Below are positions 21,355-31,791 of a DNA stretch of 64,000 nt, piece by piece (positions within the stretch are counted from its first letter, which is position 1; each line of letters begins with the position of its first letter). This DNA comes from Curvularia sp. ZM96 (Eukaryota > Ascomycota > Dothideomycetes > Pleosporales > Pleosporaceae), in NCBI GenBank assembly GCA_022457065.1, contig JAJGBQ010000008.1, positions 496,001 to 560,000 of the forward strand, read 5' to 3'. The notes below the pieces were generated by a model. That model saw only the letters and a list, made by a program, of their open reading frames with translations. It made no database searches and was not told the origin of the DNA. A program made the position numbers and the translations under genes.

Positions 21355-21789
21355 TAGCCAGCCACTTGCATCAGCCTCTACTCTTCTGTTTCCTTTGTTG
21401 TTTTCACCACGCACCCTTCTCACCACCCAGGCTCAGCATTTCCTGAGTTTCAGTCGTTTCAAGCCTAAACTTTTGCCATTTCCATTGATTTATCTAGCTC
21501 ATCTCAGATTGTCTCTCTGTCTCGTTGCACATACCTGAGGTGGGCATAGTCAACATTTGCGCATTCAAGCCCAGCATCCGCGATGGCTGTTCACCCACGG
21601 GTTTCCTTTGTTTTTACTCAGTATTCAGATCATGTATCACAAGCATATTGTACATGTTTGACAAGCAGACACCCTAACACCTAATTCCATGCTAGTCATG
21701 TAAAAGACAAAATTTTCTATCTCAGCTTTAAGCTCAATTCTTCCCAAATTTTTCTTCTTTTCCTTCACTCACAAGTACCGCTTTTCCAG
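21355..21789. other. Intergenic region between regulator-like gene and transposase relic
   Basis: Pyrimidine-rich 3'-flank sequence follows the stop codon. No gene, terminal repeat of the neighbouring transposase relic or other element was recognised. Confidence 0.45.
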
Positions 21790-22743
21790 TCACCAGGCCA
21801 TATATTCTTTATTCCAAGCTGGCTGGCACTCACTTGCAACGTCGATGCACCATTCTAGAAAGGAATCAAAGCCTTGCTCCGGCGCGTCTTCGAAGGCGTG
21901 CCAGTTCTTCTTGATGAACGCCTTCAGCTCGGCAGAGAATTCTTCGATTGGATTCAGATCAAGTGAGTAAGGTGGCAGGTACATCAGATTGACACCAGCG
22001 TCGCAGCACATCTGCTCCAATCGCTCCGTGTGATGGAAAGATGCATTGTTCATCACGAGCACAGACTTCGGTTCCGGCCACCTACCGCAGTGCGGGAGGA
22101 GCTGCTCTATGTAATCCTCGAACACAGCCCTGTCTATCGAGCCCTGGAACACTCGTGAGAGCAAGATCCCGTCTTCAGTGTACGCTGGCAGGATCTGATA
22201 TCGCCGGTCGCGATGAAACTTGGCCACTTGGACTGGTGCTACGCCGTGGGGTGATCAGCCTGTCCGCCTAAAGCCGATGCGCATGTCGCAGCCCACCTCG
22301 TCGATAAAGACCAGGTGGTAGGACTGGAACTGTATTAGATTGTAGAGGTATAAATCTCGCAGCTCTGCGCTCTATTCCTTCGCGATCTGTCGAGCAGCCT
22401 CTTTTGATCAACCTATGTCCTTTAATGCTCTGTTGATGCTGTGTGTCGACACTCGGACCTCAAACTCGTCCCACAGGAAGACGGCCATCTCCTGATACAG
22501 CCCTGGCTTCTCGAGAAGATGATCACAAAGAGCCCCTAGGATAGGCGGTGTGATGAACTGACGCCTTCCGCCTCCGTTCGTAGGAGCTTTGGTGGAGTTA
22601 AAGTGCCGGAGGTTGGACCTGATTGCCTTAATTAAGCGCTCGCTGCAGCCGGCCACCGCGGCCATCTGAACAGTCGTAAGCGTCCCCACAGAGATCATAT
22701 CACGAATCAGGTCGTGCTGCGAGGCAGCAAGGTTCGGGGCCAC
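21790..22743 (-). pseudogene. Mariner-like DDE_3 transposase, mutated
   Basis: From ATG 22743: an HTH region (TTVQMAAVAGCSERLIKAIR), then the DDE_3 core (FIDEVGCDMRIGFRRTG, LVMNNASFHHTER, DLNPIEEFSAELKAFIKK). Three stops interrupt one continuous frame between 22227 and 22410, each where a Trp or Gln is expected from the related copy at 28.0-28.6 kb. The second catalytic Asp is Asn here (VMNN instead of VMDN), and other substitutions are transitions. All are consistent with RIP-like decay. No terminal repeats were found next to it. The family moves Tc1/mariner elements into TA sites; this copy cannot encode an active enzyme. Confidence 0.82.
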
Positions 22744-22753
22744 GTCAGTAGCG

Positions 22754-22962
22754 ATCTTGATCCTGCGTGGACGCTGGCTTTCTACGAAGCGTCAGGTTAT
22801 GCTGCTCTACCTGAGTAGCTCTTCCCAACATCAAACGGCTTCATCACAAGCCCTCACAGCACTTGAATACTCTATCAACCGTCTATGGATGTGTTGAACG
22901 CTTGCGTTTTCCAGGAGGATGCGTACGCAGCGGGAAGAAGTCTTGATTGGCTTGCCGCCGAC
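22754..22962 (+). repeat. Dispersed 0.2-kb segment, second copy inverted at 38861-39065
   Basis: About 205 bases starting ATCTTGATCCTGCGTGGACG and ending near GCTTGCCGCCGAC match the reverse complement of 38861-39065 with few changes. It begins directly upstream of the DDE_3 transposase start at 22743, so it may be that element's 5' region. Frames through it hold protein-like pieces but also stops, and I cannot assign it. Confidence 0.6.
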
Positions 22963-23764
22963 CGATCCCGCTTTATTTTTGCCGTCGTACCGCCACCAGT
23001 GCCATACAAACAACCGGAAGAGAAGGACATTACTTAGAAACAACCTTCATGTGTAGGACGCGGCAGCTGTGTCGTAGCAAGCTCGGGCTAAACGCTCGTT
23101 TGGGCAATCGCGAAGCGAGTTCAACTCAACGGTCCAGTCCGCGCATTCGACAACGACTGTCCGCACCGACTCACTTTGCATATGTACGTACATTCTCATC
23201 CGCCTCCAGTATCAGTCTGCTATGCTTATCGTATTCCCTATGGTCACATGATCTGACCTTCGGCATTCTTCTTCGTTGGCCGTCCAAGGTGGTGGCTGTT
23301 GGGCTGATTTCGCGGTAGCTTTCGGTTAGCGTCTGTGGCGTTCGCCTGACACACGTTGCAGCCCATATGTTGCACCCGATCGGACACGATGAGACCACTT
23401 TCTGAATGGCACGTTGCCGGCTTTGGTAAGCCCAAGTCCCGAACCATCATTCATTAGCGCGTCTGCACAAAGTTTGCGCTATCGAAATGCCATGATCGGG
23501 TAGCCTTCTGTAGTCGGTTGATGAACACGACTCGTGTCTTCTAGTCCCAAACTTTGCCAGAGTCGCACGAGACATCGTTTGAGTACTAAACCCTGCGCAC
23601 ATGGCATCCCAGGAACACCCATCGTTCCGAGGCAAGGGATAAATGGGGGTACCCGTCCTATTGTCAATGCGCTTAAGACTCCTTTGGAATTTCTTACGTA
23701 CCAGCTACAAACCCGGAATCCCCATGGACTTGTCTTCTGCTCAGTCAGGCGTATAAGCATCAAC
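22963..23764. other. Intergenic region upstream of the CFEM receptor gene
   Basis: No gene was recognised. Frames on both strands are short and inconsistent. Confidence 0.4.
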
Positions 23765-25260
23765 ATGGAGACTTTCGTTCGCAATTGCTTCCTGCTGTGC
23801 CTCGTGGCCATTTCTACGGTCGCCACAGCACAGCAGAGTACACTGTCAAAGTTTCCCATATGCGCTGTAAGCAATGCCCGCTTCTCGAACAAAACCCCTT
23901 GCTGACGGCTACAGCAACTCTGTCTTCTGAGCGCTTTCGGAACCAACACCTGCGCTCCATCAGATAAAGCATGTGTTTGCTCAAACGATGTGTTCCAGAG
24001 CAATGTAACACTGTGTGTGACCACCAGCTGCACTATCCCTGAGGCTTTAGGTATCTACATCCATCCTTATAAAAAAAGAATCAAGGACTAATCAGCATGG
24101 AGTTACACGAAATGTCAGTCTTACCACTTGTGGAGCACCAGTGCGCGATCGCGGGGAACGCTATGTGACCGTATCAAACGTCATGATATGCCTAGCTGCC
24201 GCCTTCGTTGCAATTCGTTTCGCCTTCAAGGCTACTGTGTCGAGACTGGACTTTGGCTACGACGACTGGTGCGTTCTTGCGACACTCATAACCGCTGTAC
24301 CCAGCGCCGTCATCACTGTGTTTGGCATTGTAAAAAACGGTCTTGGTCGAGATATATGGACCCTGACTCCCACAGAAATCACCCAGATGCTGCAATACTT
24401 TTACATCATGGCGTGGCTATATTTCACCGAGATCATGCTGCTAAAGCTCACGCTGTTGTTCTTCTATATTCGAGTGTTTCCTAGCGAAGAAGTTCAGCGA
24501 CTGTTATGGGGTACAGTCATCTTCACTGTACTCTGGGGTGTCGCCTTCATCATCGTCGCGATATTCCAATGTCGACCTATACACTACTTCTGGACGAGAT
24601 GGGACGGGCTACATCAAGGTACATGCCTAGAGATCAATGTCATCGCCTCATCAAACGCTGCCATCTCCATCGCTTTGGATTTCTGGATCCTAGGGGTACC
24701 TCTATGCCAGCTTCGGGCTTTGAAGCTACACTGGAAGAAGAAGGTTGGTGTAGCATTGATGTTTTGCGTTGGAACCTTCGTTACGGTCGTCAGCATTCTG
24801 CGTTTGCAAGCGTTGGTGCACTTCGCCGCTTCATCAAACGTAAGCTGGGAATTCTACGATGTGTCAGTATGGAGCACAATCGAGATCTCCGTTGGAATAA
24901 TGTGGTAAGTTCTCCTGTCTCGACCACAACCCTGCACCTATTAATCCATCTCGCAGCGCCTGCCTTCCCACACTCCGTCTCCTCCTGGTTAAACTCTTCC
25001 CCATTCTCGACGGCTCTTCAGCACGCAGCCGTCAACAATACTACAATTACGGAAGTGGAAACGAACTCAAAAACATCAGCCAGTCACACAAATCTTACAA
25101 CATCAGTTCTGCTGCATCAAGTCCTCGGAATGAGTCTCTCAATGACCAGATTGAAGATGGCATTAGGGTCAAGACGTCGTATAGGGTAAAGCATAGTCAT
25201 AGTCGAGACGATACAGACGAAGCCAGCCTAGTAAGCTATGAAGGGCAGCAGAGGCGATAG
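23765..25260 (+). CDS. CFEM-domain Pth11-like seven-transmembrane receptor
   Basis: Four exons (23765-23866, 23915-24050, 24103-24904, 24957-25260) give 447 residues. A signal peptide (METFVRNCFLLCLVAISTVA) is followed by a CFEM domain (residues about 28-100: FPICA, QLCLLSAFGTNTC, CVCSND, LCVTTSC, TTCGAPVRD) with its eight Cys. Seven hydrophobic helices follow, including LKLTLLFFYIRVF, IIVAIFQCRP and a last TM spanning the third intron (SVGIMCACLPTLRLLL). A polar, Ser-rich cytoplasmic tail ends the protein. Pth11-type receptors sense surface or nutrient cues at the plasma membrane and signal through G proteins; the ligand is unknown. Intron 2 (24051-24102) needs a GAG acceptor to keep frame, which is the least certain point. 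The gene looks intact. Confidence 0.85.
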
Positions 25261-25983
25261 GATCGAGATAGGCCATGCGCATCCGACGTTGTTTGAATCA
25301 AAATGAAGTTTCCTACCATCTGACGATTTCCACGTAAGCGCATGTGTTACATTGACGATTGCAACTGCAGCTGCCGAAACCTTCTTGGAACAGGCGTCAC
25401 CCTCAAACAGCTACCTGTTAAACGTAACTTCCCATCTGAATGGCGATTGCCTTGATCGACATGCGCTCAAGCATCTACCCCTCGTTTCTGCGGTTCGCCC
25501 GTCCAAAGGGTGGTGCAGATCACCAGAATACCACCGAGGCCCTAGTGGAGTGCCACACTAGTTTAGCACACCCACGTGTCGGTCATGTCAGAAAAATGCT
25601 CTTGCAAAGAATTTCCATCCAAAAAGAGTTTGTGTTTTAGTTCAGGGTGCCGACTATGTATGGAAATGAATTCCCCTAGTGTCTTTTAGGCAACCATTAT
25701 CAATCCTATCGCACTTACAGCATGATTCATAACGTATCCGCTTTGATAGGGGGATATGACAAGGCTACAAGGTGATCATGGTGGGGTAGAGCCGATCAAT
25801 TACATGTAATTGCCGAAGCTTGCGAGCTACGAATCATACGTATGTAAACGTAGGTGTTGGTTCAAAATATGGATACCGTGCTGGACGCCGAGGCCCCCCG
25901 GATGCCGAAGCACCCCGGTCGGCGAAACGCCCCCCCCCAACCACTGCCGCCACACATATGAGGCTGTGAGGCTTCACTTGATA
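25261..25983. other. Intergenic region, no gene recognised
   Basis: It contains a C10 run near 25930 and GC-rich patches but no convincing frame. It ends at the TA target site of the next element. Confidence 0.4.
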
Positions 25984-26276
25984 CAGTAAGTTGCAAAACT
26001 GCCCTCACCCTTTGTGCAAGCGACGATTTGAAAAGACCTCTGTCGACCTGGGGTTCCCCTGCTAATTTCCACCAATCACAGAGAACTGAGATCTACTAGC
26101 CCTAACCTAGCTAGCAAGCGATCATAACCTATGTTCGTGTGTAAAACGGGTCTGATTAGTGCAATATTAAGCTAAATACACCACACAAACCTACACTGCA
26201 GTATACATCGCTAGTTTTCTGTTTTATTCTTGCTAAGTAGCAAGTCATATAGCGTCTACGGTAAACCAGCACTACC

Positions 26277-27990
26277 CTACTCTGCTTCCCACCGTTCTAG
26301 GGCTGTTAAAGAAAACTGAAGGTCAGGGTGGCTAGCTTTTAGCACTCGCTGACGCAGTTGTAAACACTGCCTCATTAGGGCTATAGCCTCTGCACTTCGA
26401 CCTTGTGTTTTCCATGTAAAGGCTAGGTTGGCCATGCTGGTCAGCGTAGAGGGATGGTCTGCTCCGAGCTTCGTCTTGCGAGTCTCCATCACCTGCACAA
26501 ACAGCGTCTCCGCATCCGACCATCGCCCTCCAAGTTTGTATGCCAATCCAACCATAGCTATGCTCCACAGGGTCTCCTCATGCTCTTTACCTAGCACCTT
26601 CTTCCGCGCTTCCATTGCCTTACTAGCGAGCATCTCAGCATCAGCAATGTTTCCCATACTCTCTGCAAACCACGCTGCACGGTAGAGCACTGTCGCCCAC
26701 TCTGCTAGCGCCGACTTGTCTTTGGGTCGTTGCCCTACGGCAGCCTTAGCATGCGCATAGAGCGCCTGGCATGCTGCCCAGTTCTCGTAGTCTCCAGTTG
26801 GAAATGCTGCACAAAGATTAATGATAAAGTGCTGTTTCCATTGCTCAAGTTTGCCATTTACAGTAAGCCACCTTCGTGTCGCTAACTGCACGAGACTGTG
26901 CATTTCAAAACTGCAGCCGTCCGCATTAACTGATATTAAGCAGAGATTGCGCAACGCTACTACATCGTCTTCAAACCCTACCCTATAACCGGTTTTCTCT
27001 TCGTGCTCTCCCTGAACTTTACCTCGATTCTTAGTGCGGCTAAAAAGCTGTTCCAAATGCCGCCTAACTGACCCTTTCTTTCTTTTTGAGGCTATGCTTG
27101 CCTGTTTTGTTCCCTGATCACTGTAAATAAGCGCTTCAGGAATTCCCTGTCGGTCGAAGAAACTCATTAGGGATAGCAAGTCAGCCGCCGACGGTTGACT
27201 CTGCCGTAAATCCTCAAATGATATTTGCCAAGTAATGATGATCGAGTTCTTCGCTTCTCCGTCTCTTCGGAGCTGTCCTGCTTCATGGTTTAGCAGGCTT
27301 GTCTTTTCGTTGTCGCAGCGCCGAAACTGTTCTAGGTATCGTGCTATTGAGTAACGAGGTGCACTTCGCGATATGTATGCCGCGGCTTGCACGATAGCAA
27401 GCGGCATGTGCTCAAGCGCTGCTGCGAGCTCAGCAACATCGCTACTATCCTCTTGTGCCCCTAGCTTCTTCTTAAACAACGCCAGCCCCTCTGCCTTATC
27501 CATCGGTTCTACACTAAGAACATCACGCGGCTCAGCTAACTTCAGCGCCGCTTCTTTGCTCCGCGTTGTGACGAGGATCGAGCCGCGCTCGCAGTGGGGG
27601 AGGTACTCGCGTAGTGATCTAGCGGCGCCTATTATGTTAATAGCCTGGCCGCCTCTATTAGCTCGAATATCAAGAAGAAAGCGAGCATCGTCAACGTTGT
27701 CTAGCACAAGCAGCCACCGCTCCTTGCAGTCGCACAGCCAGTTATGCACTAGCTTAAAGATGTTCGCCTGCGGGTCTCGCCGCCCAGCGATCTTAACCCG
27801 GTCGGCGATGTCGCGGAAACTCTGCTCGAACCGGGCCGCGTTGCTGGCGTGTACCCAGAACACCCATATCTCGGGCGACCGCTCGCGCATTCGGTATGCA
27901 TGTTCAATGGCGAGCTGCGCAACTTCCACCATTAGCCGGACCTTGAAGAAGTCTGCTGGCTGGTCGAAGAAAGTCTGCCGTCGAGTAGCT
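26277..27990 (-). pseudogene. NB-ARC/TPR receptor fragment (fungal NLR), 5'-truncated
   Basis: The open frame of 574 codons starts at 28001, but its first residues are antisense to the neighbouring transposase, so real homology begins near 27980. NB-ARC features follow: QLAIEHAYR, VFWVHASNAARFEQSF, Walker-B-like WLLVLDNVDD, GSILVTTRSKEAA, and the GLPLA-equivalent HMPLAIVQAAAYI. A winged-helix-like part and KLC-type TPRs come next (ARKKVLGKEHEETL, TRKTKLGADHPSTL, RQRVLKASHPDL). The usual P-loop GxGGxGKT/S before QLAIE is not present; RLMVEVA stands there. The N-terminal effector domain is missing. Fungal NLRs control self/non-self recognition and cell death. Without a P-loop this protein should not bind nucleotide normally, although the frame itself is open. 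Confidence 0.82.
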
Positions 27991-28623
27991 AGCAGACGCA
28001 ACGCAGACCCCCGTGACTACTGCCTTCACAACCTTTCTTCCTTGCGCTCCTACTACCTAGTATATGTGGACGAGTCTGGCTGTGACAAACGCATTGGGTT
28101 CAGGCGGACGGGGTGGTCTCCCCTCGGCACGACGCCTGTGCAGATTGCTCGGTACCAGCGCGAGCAGCGGTGGCAGATACTACCAGCATACACACAAGAT
28201 GGGGTGTTGCTGTCGCGTATATTTCAAGGCGCAACTGACAGTGCTGTCTTCGAAGACTACATTAAACAGCTGCTCCAGCGTTGCGGCAGGTGGCCAGCGC
28301 CGAAGTCGGTGCTTGTCATGGACAACGCATCTTTCCACCATACTGAACGCATTACGCAGATGTGTGCTAACGCAGGTGTGAAGCTTATGTACCTGCCGCC
28401 GTACTCGCCCGACTTCAACCCGATTGAGGAGTTCTTCGCTGAACTCAAGGCGTACATCAAGCGCAGCTGGAGCACGTACGAGGATGACCCATCCCAAGGG
28501 TTCAATGTGTTCCTTGAGTGGTGTGTCGAGCAGGTAGGGAGCAGGGAGCAGAGCGCGAGAGGTCATTTTAGGCATTCTGGATGGACCATCGAGGAGGCGC
28601 CGTGTTTATTGGTGGACAGCTGA
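27985..28623 (+). pseudogene. Mariner-like DDE_3 transposase, N-terminally truncated
   Basis: Homology to the 21.8-kb copy starts near RRNADPRDYCLHNL and runs through YVDESGCDKRIGFRRTGW, VLVMDNASFHHTER and FNPIEEFFAELKAYIK to TGA 28621-28623. All three catalytic acidic positions are kept, in contrast to the 21.8-kb copy. The DNA-binding N-terminus is missing, replaced by antisense NLR sequence. The long frame from 27373 is mostly the NLR shadow. The last about 35 residues (after EWCVEQVGSREQ) diverge from the sister copy. Confidence 0.8.
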
Positions 28624-28947
28624 GGTTCTCTAAATTACAAGTGCTATAACTATCTACTTTGCTAACGCTATAATACTTCAATAAGAGACTTTGCTACGAT
28701 CACGAGCTAGCTGTCTTAGGGCTAGTATATGCCAAGTTTCTTTGATTGGCGGAGCTTAGCAAAGGGGACCATGAGTTAACAGGGATGTTTTTAAATCGTC
28801 ACTTGCACAAAGGGTGAGGGCGGTTTTGCAACTTACTGTATGACATCTGGATGGATGGATTCCTACTCGGTTTCAGCCGCAATTTTGCAGCTTTGCCCGG
28901 GTGCGCAGGTTTGGCGAGCAGCCGACGCTTTGCCGAACGAATCAGTA

Positions 28948-31061
28948 GGGTGGGTGGACACGTCGTGCGCACGGACACGTCATGCGCGCGGCTTTACAAC
29001 CACCTCTCCCTCAGCACCTAATATCTCCACCACCATGAGTAATATTGAGGCTGCGCTTGCAGCTATTAAGGCCTTAGAGCCTGGAAAGCCTTTTACGTAT
29101 ACTGAAATTGCTAAAAAGTATGGTGTTGTTCGATCTACGCTCGCCCGAAGACACCAAGGTTGCACTACCTCGCGTACAATAGGCTATCAAAACAATCAAA
29201 TCCTCCACCCTCACCAAGAGCAGGCTCTTATAACCTATATTGATAGCCTTACAAGAAGGGGCCTACCTCCTACTCGAGTCATAATACAGAACTTTGCCTC
29301 ACAGATCGCTAAGAAGGAGGTTAGCCTTAAGTGGGTTGATCGCTTTGTGCATCGCTATCCTGATCGCCTCCTATTAAAGTGGACGATCAGCCTTGATAAC
29401 AATCGACACAAGGCTGATTCAAAGAAGAAGTATAGCCTCTACTTTAGCCTCCTACGCGATAAGATCGATCAATATCACGTCGAGGCGCGTCATATCTATA
29501 ACATGGATGAGAAGGGCTTCTCCCTTGGTGTAGTAGGGCGTTCAAAGAGGATCTTTAGCAAGCCTTTGTATAAGGCTGGAAGGAGGAGGAGTAATATACA
29601 GGATGGCTCACGCGAGTGGATAACGCTGCTAGCCTGTATCTGCGCTGATGGATCTTACCTTGAGCCTGCCCTTATCTATCAATCAGGCTCAGGATCAATA
29701 CAGGACTCCTGGATACAGGCTCTTGAGGAGGAGACGCATCAGATTCGAATATCCTCATCACCCTCCGGATGGACGAATAATGATATAGGCCTTGCGTGGC
29801 TTCAACAAGTGTTTGATCGCAGGACGAAGGCAAAAGCTCGATCCTCCTATCGATTACTCGTCCTTGACGGCCATGGATCTCACCTTACAATGGATTTTAT
29901 CAGCTACTGTGATCAAAATAAGATCCTCCTTGCAGTACTTCCTCCTCACTCAACCCATACGTTACAGCCTCTTGACGTCTGCATGTTCAAGCCTCTCTCA
30001 ACAGCGTACTCAGATGAGGTTTCCGCCTTTATGGATAGGAGCCAAGGCCTCGTATCCATGAGTAAGAGAGATTTCCTGCCCCTCTTCTACCAAGCTTGGC
30101 GGGCCTCCTTCAAGGAAACAACGATCAAAAAGGCCTTTGAGGCTACAGGCCTCTCGCCCTTCAATCCTGAGGTTATACTACAACGTTTTGATGATAACCT
30201 TATTCTATTAAGTGACAGTGAGTCCTCTGTACTAAGTGCCTCTAATTGGAGGAAAACTGAACGCCTACTGCGTGAGGTAGTGAAGGATCGAGGAGACAGG
30301 CGAGCTCAAAAGCTTAGTCAAGCCTTCCACCAAATCTCAGCCTCAAAAACGCTTCTTGAGCATGAGGTTAAGGGCCTACGAGAGGCTCTAACTAATGAGA
30401 GACTACGCAGAAAGCGAGGGAAGCCTCTACCTCTACAGGAGGCTGAGGAGTATCAAGGTGGAGCTGTATTCTGGTCTCCAAGGAAGGTGAAGGAGGCGCG
30501 CGATCGCCTGCGACTCCAGGAGGAAGAGGAAGAGCAGCTGCAACTCCAAAAAGCTGATACGAGGAAGCAACGTGAGGAGATAAGGCAGGTGAGGGCGAGG
30601 GAGAAGGAGCAGAGGCGTCAGGCGAGGCTTGCAGTAGGCCTAATAAGGCAGAAGGAGAGGGAGGAGAAGGCTGTTGAAAAGGCCTCGAGGATCGCAGCTC
30701 GCAAGGCTACAAAACGACTTCAAAAAGCTATTAAAACCTCCCAAAGGGGTAAGGGAAGGAGCTTCAAGGCTCCTGCAAAGGCTATTCAAAAAAAGAGGCC
30801 TATCGCGAGGCCTCAAGGTAGTGAGGAGCCTCAGGGAGGTGCTGCAGGCTCACCACCTCCAACCTCGCGTCGCGGCCGCGCGATTAGAACTCCATCTCGA
30901 TTTCTATAGCTATATATATACATTAAGGCCTATTAACCTCACCTCTAAAATATATCGCGATAATAGCCTTTGAGTGTGGCTCTACAGCCTCATCTATGAG
31001 GTAGTTCTAATGAGGCCGCGCGCGCATGACGTGTCTGTGCGCACGACGTGTCCACCCACCC
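28948..31061 (+). mobile_element. Fot/pogo-type DNA transposon B, 2.1 kb, complete
   Basis: Inverted ends GGGTGGGTGGACACGTCGTG...CACGACGTGTCCACCCACCC of about 47 bp are nearly identical; one change is visible (CGGACACG versus CAGACACG). They are flanked by TA at 28946-28947 and 31062-31063. It holds one uninterrupted transposase gene. Termini, target duplication and coding frame are all intact, so it is the best candidate for a live element in this window. Confidence 0.92.
29035..30909 (+). CDS. Pogo-family DDE transposase, apparently intact
   Basis: It encodes 624 residues from ATG 29035 (MSNIEAALAAIKALEPG). The longer frame to 28840 crosses the terminal repeat and was rejected. Domains are a psq-type HTH (about residues 5-50, TYTEIAKKYGVVRSTLARR), a CENP-B/Tc5-type HTH (about 65-130, VSLKWVDRFVHRYPDRL), a DDE_1 core (about 160-340) with IYNMDEKGFSLG, LLVLDGHGSHL and LQPLDVCMFKPL carrying the three Asp, then a long basic coiled-coil tail rich in Arg, Lys and Glu. 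It lacks the CCHC knuckle of pogo A. The enzyme binds the terminal repeats and performs cut-and-paste transposition into TA in the nucleus. No frameshift, stop or lost catalytic residue is visible. Confidence 0.9.
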   Translation: MSNIEAALAAIKALEPGKPFTYTEIAKKYGVVRSTLARRHQGCTTSRTIGYQNNQILHPHQEQALITYIDSLTRRGLPPTRVIIQNFASQIAKKEVSLKWVDRFVHRYPDRLLLKWTISLDNNRHKADSKKKYSLYFSLLRDKIDQYHVEARHIYNMDEKGFSLGVVGRSKRIFSKPLYKAGRRRSNIQDGSREWITLLACICADGSYLEPALIYQSGSGSIQDSWIQALEEETHQIRISSSPSGWTNNDIGLAWLQQVFDRRTKAKARSSYRLLVLDGHGSHLTMDFISYCDQNKILLAVLPPHSTHTLQPLDVCMFKPLSTAYSDEVSAFMDRSQGLVSMSKRDFLPLFYQAWRASFKETTIKKAFEATGLSPFNPEVILQRFDDNLILLSDSESSVLSASNWRKTERLLREVVKDRGDRRAQKLSQAFHQISASKTLLEHEVKGLREALTNERLRRKRGKPLPLQEAEEYQGGAVFWSPRKVKEARDRLRLQEEEEEQLQLQKADTRKQREEIRQVRAREKEQRRQARLAVGLIRQKEREEKAVEKASRIAARKATKRLQKAIKTSQRGKGRSFKAPAKAIQKKRPIARPQGSEEPQGGAAGSPPPTSRRGRAIRTPSRFL

Positions 31062-31257
31062 TATGCCAAAAAGACAGCACGTGCTAACTTATGCAGGTGT
31101 TTTAGGCAGAGTTAGTAGCTAGAGTCCTGCAATTAAACATACTACAAATTAAACATAGTACAACACATAGAGTTGCCGGTACAAAAACTACAGTCTGTCT
31201 TCCGCCGGGCTAGTGCGGTCCGTACCGGATGCGCTTGCTTCTTGGCTGGTGACCTCC

Positions 31258-31366
31258 ACTTCATCCTAGACATAACCCTATCTGGTCTAGTGTAGGTAGT
31301 CAAGACACTTCTAAACTCTCTTGGCTACCCACGCTAGACTAGATGGGGTTATGTCTAGGATGAAGT
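31258..31366. repeat. Foldback with 42-bp arms and 25-bp loop
   Basis: Arm 31258-31299 and arm 31325-31366 are inverted copies with only four differences, all transitions. In a plus-strand RNA three of the four become G-U pairs, so 41 of 42 positions could pair. No frame covers it. It could be a tiny foldback element, a hairpin-RNA source or a remnant of inverted duplication. Confidence 0.8.
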
Positions 31367-31701
31367 AACTACTTGGGATGCTGACAGCCAAAAGCTCGGT
31401 AAAGGTCCGCAACACCTAGTGTGGAAACATATTCATGACACACTTAGTTAACTCGTCTTTCCTAGCCTGGGAAGCCGCATATGCCCAGATCGAAGAGTCG
31501 TCACGAGATCGAGTCACACAGCAAAGGCTACATGGGTCGATCTTGATTCCAACATCCCAAGTGGCGTGTGTCATCCCGAGTGTAGAATTCCAAGTGGTCC
31601 ATCAGTCTCACTAGCCGTTGTGAAACTTCTTCTGTCAGTGTAAGCAACTCTCTGGAGCATCTAGTTCAGCAGCTTACGCTAAGCCTCTAAGCTCGGGCAT
31701 A
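31367..31701. other. Intergenic region left of pogo C
   Basis: No gene or repeat was recognised between the foldback and pogo C. Confidence 0.4.
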
Positions 31702-31791
31702 TACTTTCCGGCCACATATGGTTTCCGGCCACCCCACCCAAAATAGCCACCCAACTCAAACTTGTGATTTTTCCAACACCACGCTTTCAAT

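Larger units (their letters stand above)
25984..28838 (+). mobile_element. Mariner-like element carrying an NB-ARC/TPR gene fragment
   Basis: The ends CAGTAAGTTGCAAAAC...GTTTTGCAACTTACTG are inverted, with TA at 25982-25983 and 28839-28840. Similarity continues inward for about 150 bp on each side (for example GCCCTCACCCTTTGTGCAAG, then ACTAGCCCTAA). Inside, the right part (27985-28623, plus strand) is the C-terminal two-thirds of a DDE_3 transposase. The left part (26277 to about 27990, minus strand) is a 5'-truncated NLR gene. The transposase N-terminus is absent. This layout fits capture of host gene sequence inside a mariner-like element, or an NLR-containing deletion derivative. Confidence 0.72.

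Noticed and set aside
25920..25945. C-rich run as a regulatory element
   Set aside because: Homopolymer without context; may be a sequencing-prone stretch.
27373..28003. A 416-residue plus-strand frame joining the NLR antisense strand to the transposase
   Set aside because: The first 205 residues are Ser/Ala-rich shadow of the NB-ARC frame and resemble no family; only the part from about 27985 is transposase.
28840..29034. Longer N-terminus of the pogo B transposase
   Set aside because: It lies across the TA site and terminal repeat, so it cannot belong to the mobile gene.
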